From contig NZ_FNCT01000007.1 of assembly GCF_900100495.1 (NCBI RefSeq), forward strand, positions 124,001-188,000: a stretch of DNA of 64,000 bases, read 5' to 3'. Position 1 is the first letter of the stretch. The number at the start of each line of letters is the position of its first letter. The notes beneath the pieces are model-generated. The model was not told the origin of the DNA. It did no database searches and saw only the letters and a program-made list of their open reading frames with translations. Position numbers and translations under genes: made by a program. This document shows positions 16,198 through 24,133 of this stretch, in pieces. The DNA is from Pseudomonas benzenivorans (GTDB lineage: Bacteria > Pseudomonadota > Gammaproteobacteria > Pseudomonadales > Pseudomonadaceae).

Positions 16198-18242
16198 ACG
16201 CTGTTGTCCAGTCCATCGGCAGTCTCTTTTCCAACGATCAGTTTCCGCCTGCCAGTGAGCCAGATAAAGCGCCGCAACTCTACGGCAAGCCAGCGGCCGA
16301 TTTTGTTCTTTGTCGTGATGTGAGCGGCAACGCCACGGCGGTATACGGTGAGCCAGCATGGGACTTTAATCCTTACCGGCTGAGTGCAGTAAAAATCCAC
16401 AGAATCTTGTTTGACACGGTGTTCGACGAATGTGGGCCAGAGCAACAGGCGCTGATAGAAGAAGCCAAATATCTGCTGTACTGCCTAATCTATTTTGCCG
16501 GTGGCGGGCGACTCGGCAAGTTAGGAGCGAGCACTCTAGTCCAGTATTGGCTAGTGCTGCGCGCCGCCATGCAGTTCTGCTATGAGCAGAAACAGAAACC
16601 CATGGTTGGCGTGCTGTCCTTGCGGCAGCTCTTTACCGTGCCGGTTTATCTGGCGGCTTTTAGTAACTCAATGAGTCATACAAAGACGGGACTTTCAGGG
16701 ATTTTGAGCTGCTTGGTCAGAGTGGGCGAAGAACGGCTGGGTTATGCCATGCTCAATCCCACCACCTATAAAGGCAAACGGCCCGAGAACAAGCAGCATC
16801 CAGTCATTCCGACTCGAATCTATTTGAAAATAATCAATCTTACTAGCGACCTGCTCGATCAGCTTTTTGAGGGGGTTGGGAGGATCGAGTCTTTTATCGC
16901 CTGCTTTGCTGATGAGTATTACGGCATCTGTTATCAAACTCAGAAAAGTCAGGGCATCGGTGGCAGGGCACACTGGCGGCCCGACATGGCGCAAGCGATC
17001 AAGGATCACGGTCTGACTTCAGTGTTTGCCGGTGAGTTTGAGTGTTCTCGTAAGAGGAACCTGCAACGGGTCTTGATCCAGATGCAGTATGTTCTGAAAA
17101 CGGTGATCCACCTCTATACCGGCATGCGCGATCAGGAGGTGATGCGAATGCCTTATCACTGTTTGTCCAATCAAGTCGTCAGGCCGTTGGTCGTCGATGA
17201 TCAGGGCATTGAACGTGATAAGCCGCAGTCAGTAAACGTCCTCTCGACCACCACGAAGTTCATCGGTTACAAGAGAGAAAGCATATGGTACGCGCCGGGG
17301 GAAGTCGTCAGGGCGGTCGGAGTCGCCCAGGCGATTTGTCGCGGCCTCGCCAAACTCTACAAAATTGAGTTGGGCGCTCGTTGCCCGCTGTTTCTCAATC
17401 CGGCGATTGTTGGTTTAACGCGGAACAGTGCCGAGGTTGGCGTGACGCGCTTTATGGGTAGAGCGACACAAGAAACTGCTTTGCACTCGCTGTCGATCCA
17501 GGCAGAGGATTTGCAGGAGCTGGCGCAGACCGACTCTTCTCGGGACTTTTACAATGAGCCGGCGTTTGCTGTCGGCCAGTCCTGGCCCCTGACAAGTCAT
17601 CAGTTTCGGCGCTCGCTGGCATTCTATGGCAGCAGTAGCGGTTTTCTTTCGTTACCGACGCTGAGGGCACAGTTCAAGCACATGACGATTGAAATGTCGC
17701 GCTATTACGCGAATGGCTACGATAACCTGCGCACCGTTTTTGGCTACTACGACGATAAGAAGAAAGACTTTGTGCTGCCAAGCAATCACTTCGCCTTCGA
17801 GTATCAGATGGCCATGCCTATGTCGGTGGCGAATCAGTTGATAGCCGATCTTCTATTTAGTGAGGAACCGCTGTTCGGCGGCACAGGATCATACATGGAG
17901 AAACAGAAAGAGCGAGTCAAAGCGGGGGATATTCAGATTGAAGATGTGCGTGCCGACACAGAGCAGCGGGTTAAAAACGGTGCAATTAGCTACCGTCCGA
18001 CACTGCTCGGTGGCTGCACCAAGGTGGGCCGATGCGACTCATTCTTGCTAGGTGTCTACTCGGAATGCCTGTCTTGCGAGGGCGCGATCATCAAGCCTAA
18101 TAAGCTCAATGCGGCGATTGAAGATGCGACGGATGAGTTGTGCAGTTACGCAGAAGGCTCGGGCGAATATCAAATTGTGAAGGGCGATATTGAGCGTTTA
18201 ACCGCCTTTAAGGCCCGCCTGATTGACTTGGTGGAGGTTTAA
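16194..18242 (+). CDS. Third tyrosine-recombinase-like protein
   Basis: A 682-aa protein starting at a TTG that overlaps the previous stop (TTGA), with a G-rich ribosome site just upstream. Catalytic-type motifs are LYTGMRDQEVMRM (Arg), TSHQFRRSLAFYG (H-x-x-R), and QFKHMTIEMSRYYANGY (His and Tyr). A C-terminal Cys-rich stretch, GGCTKVGRCD...YSECLSCEGA, looks metal-binding. It is followed three bases later by the small coiled-coil gene. The combination of three large recombinases and one small coiled-coil protein is the probable mobility module of the island. Division of labour among them is unknown. Confidence 0.78.
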   Translation: MNAVVQSIGSLFSNDQFPPASEPDKAPQLYGKPAADFVLCRDVSGNATAVYGEPAWDFNPYRLSAVKIHRILFDTVFDECGPEQQALIEEAKYLLYCLIYFAGGGRLGKLGASTLVQYWLVLRAAMQFCYEQKQKPMVGVLSLRQLFTVPVYLAAFSNSMSHTKTGLSGILSCLVRVGEERLGYAMLNPTTYKGKRPENKQHPVIPTRIYLKIINLTSDLLDQLFEGVGRIESFIACFADEYYGICYQTQKSQGIGGRAHWRPDMAQAIKDHGLTSVFAGEFECSRKRNLQRVLIQMQYVLKTVIHLYTGMRDQEVMRMPYHCLSNQVVRPLVVDDQGIERDKPQSVNVLSTTTKFIGYKRESIWYAPGEVVRAVGVAQAICRGLAKLYKIELGARCPLFLNPAIVGLTRNSAEVGVTRFMGRATQETALHSLSIQAEDLQELAQTDSSRDFYNEPAFAVGQSWPLTSHQFRRSLAFYGSSSGFLSLPTLRAQFKHMTIEMSRYYANGYDNLRTVFGYYDDKKKDFVLPSNHFAFEYQMAMPMSVANQLIADLLFSEEPLFGGTGSYMEKQKERVKAGDIQIEDVRADTEQRVKNGAISYRPTLLGGCTKVGRCDSFLLGVYSECLSCEGAIIKPNKLNAAIEDATDELCSYAEGSGEYQIVKGDIERLTAFKARLIDLVEV

Positions 18243-18244
18243 CG

Positions 18245-18670
18245 ATGAAGTCTGGTGACGGAACAGGCAAGGGGTTGGGTACTTGCGAGGAAGCCTTGGA
18301 GCGCATCCTGACTGGGAAGCCTGTTGTGCCCGCACATGTTGGTTTAGACCTGTCAAAACTCACCGCCAGTCTTGTCAGTCTGGAGGCAGGGTTTGATCGT
18401 GGCTACCTTAAAAATTCGCGCAAATCTCATTTACCGCTACTGGCGAGGATTGAGGCTATTCGTGTTGAGGCTAGGAAGGATTCCGGTTCGTCGAACACTA
18501 AAAGAGTTGAGCGCTTGGAAGGGAAGTTGAAACTTCTTGAGAAGGAGCTTGAAATGGTTCGTGCGCAGCGTGACCGAGTGCTTTCGCAAAATCTACAGTT
18601 ATGGGAGCGCGTGAGGGGGTTGGAGCGTAAGCTTCCGGCCAACTCGACTTGTATTAGATTACCCACCTAA
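18245..18670 (+). CDS. Small coiled-coil protein of the recombinase operon (TnpC-like)
   Basis: A 141-aa basic protein. Residues about 75-130 form a predicted coiled coil (KRVERLEGKLKLLEKELEMV and following). Its place behind recombinase genes and its size resemble TnpC of Tn554 and other DUF6262-like accessory proteins, which influence orientation or efficiency of insertion; that role is inferred only. ATG 18245 follows GGAGG and lies three bases after the previous stop. No cysteine cluster or enzyme motif is seen. Confidence 0.7.
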   Translation: MKSGDGTGKGLGTCEEALERILTGKPVVPAHVGLDLSKLTASLVSLEAGFDRGYLKNSRKSHLPLLARIEAIRVEARKDSGSSNTKRVERLEGKLKLLEKELEMVRAQRDRVLSQNLQLWERVRGLERKLPANSTCIRLPT

Positions 18671-18878
18671 AAGATTATCGGTCTAGTCAGAGTTAGTTTC
18701 GAGACCTTTGAGCAGGTCTACACATTGTAAGCTTGGGAAATTTCTAGCAGAACGAAAATCGCCAAAAAACACCGTTACCGGATACCTTTGCACGGGTAGA
18801 CGGTAATGGAATAGAGAATTCAGCTCTGCATCGGGTGAACGGCAGCGCCTTGTATTCAAAGCTTGCTCAGGGTATTCG

Positions 18879-19109
18879 CTAGCGCGTAAGCGTTGAGCTG
18901 AATACGGGGCCGAGCGCTCCAATTGGCAATGTATCTGCGTGCTCTTCAATCCGACCAGCCAAAAGCATGTCACTCCGGCTTGGGTAATGACGTAGGAGGA
19001 AGCGAGCATCACGCCGAACGCGTTCGGGTAGAGATGTGTCACGAGAAAGCTCGACCAAGAAGTCGTGCGTCTGTACCACCGCCCGGGTGCGTTCGTGGGG
19101 CATAGTCAT
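18879..19109 (-). CDS. BPSL0761-type small protein
   Basis: A 76-aa protein starting MTMPHERTRAVVQTHDFLVE, with SRDTSLPERVRRDARFLLRH and PSRSDMLLAGR. I recognise this pattern from small conserved proteins of the BPSL0761 family carried on integrative elements and genomic islands; no function is known. ATG 19109 has GGAGGG five bases upstream. It lies 60 bases downstream of the 148-aa gene on the same strand and probably shares its transcript. The frame at 18683-19042 in another register overlaps it and is not supported. Confidence 0.75.
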   Translation of the reverse strand: MTMPHERTRAVVQTHDFLVELSRDTSLPERVRRDARFLLRHYPSRSDMLLAGRIEEHADTLPIGALGPVFSSTLTR

Positions 19110-19169
19110 TTTTCCCTCCAGACATGCATAGCTTAGGGTCTTGATCGCGGCTTATGAGGTCAAAGGTCT

Positions 19170-19616
19170 TTAGTTCGGCAGATGCAATGCCGCAGAGAAG
19201 ATCGTGTGAGTGTTCAGTTGTCCGTCTGGTAGCTGTTCTGCTGAGATGGAGTACGCTCGACCTCCCTCCACTACACACTCATACCCAAGCTCTTGCCCTT
19301 GCTTGTTACGGATCGCGCTGACCTCCAACAGCGGCTCCATCATCCAGCGCCCCGTCTTGTTTATGTGCGCTGGGGTCACGAGTTGGGCCTGTTCAATCCA
19401 GGCATGATCGCTTTTTGCTCCCACGATCTGCTCAAGCAATGGGAGGGTGGGAACCATCAGCATGCTTTGAAAGGCATCCTTGCCATCATCCTCGACCATC
19501 TGAAGGTAGAACCAAGGCCAGGCCACCTCTTGCTCGACAAATGACCAGAATTGCACGCCATCTGGACCACTGGAGAGCCCAGGAAGCAGCTCCGCATTGC
19601 GATTGGTCTTAAACAC
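19170..19616 (-). CDS. Hypothetical protein, 148 aa
   Basis: I do not recognise this family. The protein is soluble, moderately acidic and rich in aromatic residues near the N-terminus (FWSFVEQEVAWPWFYLQMVE). It has no signal peptide, membrane helix or catalytic motif that I can name. A GTG start at 19616 is supported by AAGGAG about nine bases upstream. Codon use fits the island. It is likely co-transcribed with the BPSL0761-type gene. Confidence 0.6.
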   Translation of the reverse strand: MFKTNRNAELLPGLSSGPDGVQFWSFVEQEVAWPWFYLQMVEDDGKDAFQSMLMVPTLPLLEQIVGAKSDHAWIEQAQLVTPAHINKTGRWMMEPLLEVSAIRNKQGQELGYECVVEGGRAYSISAEQLPDGQLNTHTIFSAALHLPN

Positions 19617-19886
19617 CTTTGGCTCCTTGATGAGATGTAATCATCGATTGATGAACAATATATTTTGTAGTCATATGCTGTTCATTAACACATCATCTTT
19701 CCATTTTGCGGGGACGCGAAATGGAAGTCTGGGATGCGTTCAGTTGCGGATTTCGGAGCATTGTGACCAGCCGTTTCGGTTGATCGTGACGGGTCATTTC
19801 GCTAACACGTGACCGCCGCCCCATCCTTTATGGAAAGTCCCATAATCAATGACGTACGACTAGGCTGGCGGCCGTGAAAAATACCA

Positions 19887-20186
19887 TCAGCCGCACTGGC
19901 CTCCTATTAATCGAATCTTAATGCTGTAGTCCATATGGCGTTCAGTTTCATGTAGATCCTTTGGTTTGAAGTCGCGTCGAGAAAAATTAACGATTTCCGA
20001 ATCAGAGAACCCATACGCCTGCATTTTCTTCAACGTGCACGAACAGAGTGTAGGTGAGGTCCCACGCGCAATGGAGGCAGACTCGCATCTTTTAACCAGC
20101 TGCTGAACTCCAGTTTCTTCAGCAAAGGCTCCTGATTGCAGAAGCATTGCAAATGATATGACAGCAGCTATGCCAATAGTCCTCAT
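19887..20186 (-). CDS. Small exported hypothetical protein
   Basis: A 99-aa protein with a clear Sec signal peptide (MRTIGIAAVISFAMLLQSGA, cleavage likely after AFA). The mature part has cysteines at about 34, 48, 50 and 98, which could form two disulfides in the periplasm. The family is not recognised. ATG 20186 has only a weak ribosome site. The gene is isolated, with 270 bases on one side and the XRE regulator's promoter region on the other. Confidence 0.6.
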   Translation of the reverse strand: MRTIGIAAVISFAMLLQSGAFAEETGVQQLVKRCESASIARGTSPTLCSCTLKKMQAYGFSDSEIVNFSRRDFKPKDLHETERHMDYSIKIRLIGGQCG

Positions 20187-20340
20187 ATATCTTTAACATC
20201 CTTATTTTTAACTGCTTACTTAACTGCAATTAATTAAATTTCGTCTGAAATACAGCCTCTTGCAGAGACGGCATGTGTAGGAAAGCGCCCCTCCAATTTG
20301 GCGGGGGTGACGCCATACCATGAGGTCATGTTTTACCAAA

Positions 20341-20358
20341 TTCACAGTATACTGTGAA
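20341..20358. promoter_or_regulatory. Perfect 18-bp palindrome, probable operator
   Basis: TTCACAGTATACTGTGAA is perfectly symmetric and includes a TATACT that would serve as a -10 box for the XRE-type gene 40-60 bases downstream. This fits autorepression by that small regulator, as in restriction-controller and phage-type loops. The -35 box is not clear. Confidence 0.6.
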
Positions 20359-20405
20359 GACCGGAGATGCCGCCGCCCAGATAGTCCTCCCTTTTGGGGG
20401 CATCT

Positions 20406-20639
20406 GTGGAAGTCGAATTAGCTTTCGGAAAGGTTCTGCGCAGACGGCGTGTCGAGGCAGGATTCACCCAGGAGCAATTGGCCCTTGAGGCAGCATTGCA
20501 GCGTAACTACGTCAGCCTGATGGAACGGGGCATCAATCAGCCAACGATCACCACTCTTATCAAGCTGGCCGTCCCCTTGGGATGCACGGCAGCTGAGATC
20601 GTCGACGAAGTAGAACGGCTCGTGGCAGACGAACGCTGA
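20406..20639 (+). CDS. XRE-family helix-turn-helix regulator
   Basis: A single-domain Cro/C1-type DNA-binding protein of 77 aa (81 aa if translated from the TTG at 20394). The helix-turn-helix reads RRVEAGFTQEQLALEAAL-QRNYVSLMERG, followed by INQPTITTLIKLAVPL. I prefer the GTG at 20406, five bases after a GGGGG stretch; the TTG at 20394 is an alternative. A perfect palindrome lies just upstream. It is the first gene of a likely two-gene unit with the AbrB-like gene 46 bases downstream and faces the nuclease-helicase operon. Confidence 0.85.
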   Translation: MEVELAFGKVLRRRRVEAGFTQEQLALEAALQRNYVSLMERGINQPTITTLIKLAVPLGCTAAEIVDEVERLVADER

Positions 20640-20685
20640 ATACCGGCCGCCTAAGGCCTCACCCAACCTGCTTCTTGGAGTCGCG

Positions 20686-20931
20686 ATGAAACATCATTTG
20701 GTGGTCGAAGACTGGGAGGGCGATGGCGCCATTCGCTTGCCCGACGACGTTCTGCAGGAGATGGGAGTCGATGTTGGGAGTACGCTCTACTTACTTGAGG
20801 AGTACGTAGGCACTACCCGCTGCCTAGTGCTCAGTAAGACACCGCGCATTCCTGATCGCGTTGATGAGCTGGTTAGCCAATGGGAGTCTTACGGCGAAGC
20901 CCCAGGCGACTTGGCAGCCAAGGATGGATGA
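20686..20931 (+). CDS. AbrB/MazE-like small protein
   Basis: An 81-aa acidic protein. Its N-terminal half (VVEDWEGDGAIRLPDDVLQE, then MGVDVGSTLYLLEE) matches the swapped-hairpin AbrB fold, with a C-terminal tail that would bind a toxin in a TA antitoxin. No toxin gene follows; the next gene converges from the other strand. It may instead be a regulator of the neighbouring operon together with the XRE protein. ATG 20686 has TTGGAG upstream. Its stop is 40 bases from the stop of the helicase gene. Confidence 0.7.
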   Translation: MKHHLVVEDWEGDGAIRLPDDVLQEMGVDVGSTLYLLEEYVGTTRCLVLSKTPRIPDRVDELVSQWESYGEAPGDLAAKDG

Positions 20932-20970
20932 GCTGCCTCCATCGACGGTTTTCAGGGTCAAGCTTTCGAA

Positions 20971-22389
20971 TTATCCAACCATGGCATCAGGGCTGCATAC
21001 CACCAGCTTCATCGATCCTCGGGTCATGGCTACGTACAGGTGCTGTGCATTCATATTCTCTGTGTTCAGCACTACCGCTACTTCTGCCTCCAGCCCCTTG
21101 AGCAGTAGAGTGCTTCCCACTGCACGCTTGGGTAAAGGTCGGCCCAATAGTCGGTTTTCTTCCCGCACTCTCCTGGCGGCTTCCGCCAGCGGTATGGTTC
21201 CTGGTGCGGCCTCCCGCAATGCCTTTAGCACGCTGTAGAGAATGGCGGGTCGGTGTACGCGCACGCTTGGCATGGCGCGCAGCTCCGACAACAGCGCAGC
21301 GGCGGCGGCAATAGACGGTGCGTGCAGGAATGCCAAGGCTCGGCTCTCCGCTTCGGACGGCGGATTCCTGGCGGTTCCTCGCGCTAACGAATCCAGACGC
21401 CGGGTAAGCTCTGGTACACCTACGTTGGTCATGACGCTCTGCGCTAGGGTTAGAAGCTGTCCCAGAGCATCCGGCGAAGCCACATCAAAGCAGCTACCGA
21501 AGGTAATGAGGTCTTGCAGATCAACGGCCTCAACGGTCGACGCCCCCGGTGTCTGGCTCGCGAAATTTTGTTGGATCGCACGATTGCGGCTATCGGCGAT
21601 GAGCAGCACGTGGCCATCTGGAGTAGGCGGTGCCGTCCGCGCTGCGGCCAGTCGCTGTGCGTGATCGTTCGGTGGTGTGACTTGAGTCCATGTTACATGC
21701 GCTGCCGGCCCGGTGCGCAGGTCTACCTGCTGCCCGGCGGCCAGCAAACGCCGGGCCTCTAACAACCACAGCCCGAGCGCTTCAGCGCCGGCATTGCGCC
21801 ATCGCCATGGCGTCGCCAGCTCGGCCACGACCGGAAAATGCGCGCAGACCTGCTGGTTCCAATCGGCAAGGGCATTGCCGCGAAACCCGAAGATGGCCTG
21901 CATCGGGTCGCCGAGCACGCAGGTCGGAAGGATCAGCGAGAGAAAGTAGACGATGTAGTGCTGGGGCACCGAGCAGTCCTGATATTCATCGACTATGAGT
22001 TGCGCATAGGACGCTTTCAGTACCTCGCTGACGTGCCCGGTCTGTAGCAACTTCCAGGCCGCCTCCCTGACTGCCGGGTAGTCGCGAGCCGGCGTGGCGA
22101 GCCGCAGGATGTCGGGATCGTGGCCACTACGGCCCGGAAAGCTCGCGATCAAGCGGATGGCCCAGCCGTCGATCGTGCTCAATCGATAGGCACTGTGCGG
22201 CACGCCTGCACGATCGAGCCGGCCTCGCAGGGCTGCCACACCAGCGTTTGTGTGTGTGAGCACGAGGATGGGTTTGCTGCCTCGGTGGCTGGCCAGTGCG
22301 TGAGCGATCAATTGCGTCTTGCCGCAGCCGGCCGGTGCCGTGACAGTGCCGCGATTGATCGCACGCAGGTCGATTTCAACGAGGCCCAT
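20971..22389 (-). CDS. UvrD/Rep-like superfamily 1 helicase (GajB-like)
   Basis: A 472-aa protein. Motifs run in order: Walker A TAPAGCGKTQ (17-26), motif II LIVDEYQDC, motif III LGDPMQAIFGFRG, motif IV region WRWRNAG, motif V TLLLKGLEAEVAVVL, and motif VI YVAMTRGSMKLVV. Size and its place after an OLD-family nuclease match GajB of Gabija anti-phage systems (about 494 aa). Its start overlaps the nuclease gene by 14 bases, so the two are translationally coupled. In Gabija the GajB partner senses or consumes nucleotides and works with GajA; here that is inferred. Confidence 0.85.
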   Translation of the reverse strand: MGLVEIDLRAINRGTVTAPAGCGKTQLIAHALASHRGSKPILVLTHTNAGVAALRGRLDRAGVPHSAYRLSTIDGWAIRLIASFPGRSGHDPDILRLATPARDYPAVREAAWKLLQTGHVSEVLKASYAQLIVDEYQDCSVPQHYIVYFLSLILPTCVLGDPMQAIFGFRGNALADWNQQVCAHFPVVAELATPWRWRNAGAEALGLWLLEARRLLAAGQQVDLRTGPAAHVTWTQVTPPNDHAQRLAAARTAPPTPDGHVLLIADSRNRAIQQNFASQTPGASTVEAVDLQDLITFGSCFDVASPDALGQLLTLAQSVMTNVGVPELTRRLDSLARGTARNPPSEAESRALAFLHAPSIAAAAALLSELRAMPSVRVHRPAILYSVLKALREAAPGTIPLAEAARRVREENRLLGRPLPKRAVGSTLLLKGLEAEVAVVLNTENMNAQHLYVAMTRGSMKLVVCSPDAMVG

Positions 22390-24106
22390 GAGCAGCCCAT
22401 CCTGATACTTGGCTCATCAATGCGTTGAAGCCCGGATCGCACAGAGGTAGGTCAGGCGCCACGATGGTTCTCGCCACGTCCTCCATCCAGGAGATCGATT
22501 TGAACCAGCCAGCCTTGCGGATACGTGCCGCCTGCCCGAGCAGGGTTCGGCTTGGCACCGACAGCGCGTTGGTGTTCTGAATCTCGTTCCAGACGGCTTG
22601 AATGGTAAGCGTATTGTTCGAGACCGTCCGAAGGTGCTCGTGAATCAGGTCGCCATGTAGCTCATATGCGTAGTTGATCAGCTTCTGGCAGGCCGCCGGC
22701 GTGAGACTGCCGAACAACTCGTCCTCCAGCGCCCTGCCTGCGCGGTAGGCAACGACGGCACCGCTGCACTGAAGGAATGCCTGTTCGATGGCGGCCGTGG
22801 GCTGTTTGTCGTCATCGCGCACGACCATGACCCGATAGCCCAAGGACTGGAAAACCGCTGCGCGTGCGTACGGACGATCTGCATCGCCGCCACCGCAGTC
22901 GACCATGGCAACTCCCTGCGCCGCCAAGGACACACCGCCTTGTTCTATCCGGTGCAGATCCAGGCCTCGAAGGAGCCCGATCTCGCTGGCTCCCTCACAC
23001 ACGATCACAGAACGAGCTAGGAAAGCTTCGGGATACAGGCGAATGGTGCTTTGGATGTCATTGTCAGTCCCAATCGCCCGGGCCTCGTGGCCGTGGGGAC
23101 CGCCGCGTAGCACGAATAGCTGGCCACCCGACAGTTCCCTGAGCGCCACCGGCGAATGCGTGGTGAGGAACACCTGCAGCGGAGCCGCCTCCTTCGCACC
23201 GAGGGAGCCTAGGAACCGCGCGATGCGGTGCGGCTCCAGGCCGTATTCCAGCTCATCCGACAGCACGATCGACGCCTGACTGGCCGCCTTGCGCTGCAGG
23301 CCGGCGACTAGCAGGCGGGTAGAACCAACCCCCAGGCTGCGAAGCGGGATACCGCCCTCGTTGTGCAGGGAAATGGTGCCGCCGCCGAACGACACGGAAT
23401 GCGAGTCGAGTAGCGCCCTGGCCTTCGTGCCGATGTGGACACCCAGTTCCTGAGCGGTGGTGACGACGATACCCAACGCCTCGCCCAACTGCTGTTCGGC
23501 CTGGTCGCCAAAAGTGGAGCGCGCATCCCGCGCCGCCTTGACCAGGGCCGCCGAGGCATCGGCCCGCTCCTCCGAGATGCGGTTCAGAACGGAACCCCGT
23601 TGCCAACTCAGGTTGTAGTCGGCAAGAGCCCCGATCCGCGTGGGCGCCAGCGCCACGCGATCTTTCCACGCTAGTGACTTCACCAGGCCTTGTTGGGCGG
23701 CGCGGTCGGAAATGAGGGTCCAGGACGGCTCCAGGTCACTGGCGACCGTCAGGTTCAGGCAGAGCACAACTTCCGCGCCAGCGGAGGGTTCGTCTTCGAC
23801 GACACCAGTGGCGGTGTGGTAGCCGCGCAGAAAGGCACCGAAGCTTTCTAGCGTCCTCATGCTGTCATCGAGGTCGCCCAGCGTCAGCGTGATGCTGATC
23901 GGGTTCGTGATGTCCAGACTGAAGAAGTCGGCATCGGAGATCTGGATATTTCGCCTAGCACCTAAGCATAGGTCGATTGCGTCCAACACAGTGGACTTGC
24001 CACTGTCACCCGGGCCGATCAAGCAGTTGATACCGGGCTTCGGGCACCAGACCAACCGCTGAATACTGCGAAAGTTGGCGATCTCGATTTTTCTGATTCT
24101 TGCCAT
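22376..24106 (-). CDS. OLD-family ATP-dependent nuclease (GajA-like)
   Basis: A 576-aa protein. The N-terminal ABC ATPase has Walker A GPGDSGKST (31-39), signature LGVGSTRLL, a Walker B variant VLSDELEYGLEPHR and the H-loop TTHSPVAL. The C-terminal TOPRIM nuclease has its glutamate in VCEGASEIGLL (about 370) and acidic triad in VVRDDDK (about 430). The length equals GajA of Gabija (about 578). The Walker B reads DELEYGLEP rather than DEPE. It lies between the DUF3800 and helicase genes in one operon. Predicted to nick DNA when nucleotide levels drop during infection, by analogy. Confidence 0.88.
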   Translation of the reverse strand: MARIRKIEIANFRSIQRLVWCPKPGINCLIGPGDSGKSTVLDAIDLCLGARRNIQISDADFFSLDITNPISITLTLGDLDDSMRTLESFGAFLRGYHTATGVVEDEPSAGAEVVLCLNLTVASDLEPSWTLISDRAAQQGLVKSLAWKDRVALAPTRIGALADYNLSWQRGSVLNRISEERADASAALVKAARDARSTFGDQAEQQLGEALGIVVTTAQELGVHIGTKARALLDSHSVSFGGGTISLHNEGGIPLRSLGVGSTRLLVAGLQRKAASQASIVLSDELEYGLEPHRIARFLGSLGAKEAAPLQVFLTTHSPVALRELSGGQLFVLRGGPHGHEARAIGTDNDIQSTIRLYPEAFLARSVIVCEGASEIGLLRGLDLHRIEQGGVSLAAQGVAMVDCGGGDADRPYARAAVFQSLGYRVMVVRDDDKQPTAAIEQAFLQCSGAVVAYRAGRALEDELFGSLTPAACQKLINYAYELHGDLIHEHLRTVSNNTLTIQAVWNEIQNTNALSVPSRTLLGQAARIRKAGWFKSISWMEDVARTIVAPDLPLCDPGFNALMSQVSGWAAHGPR

Positions 24107-24133
24107 CGGGTGCCCCTGTGATGGTATGCGGCC

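Noticed and set aside
18683..19042. 119-aa minus-strand protein
   Set aside because: It overlaps the better supported BPSL0761-type gene in another register and lacks a ribosome site.
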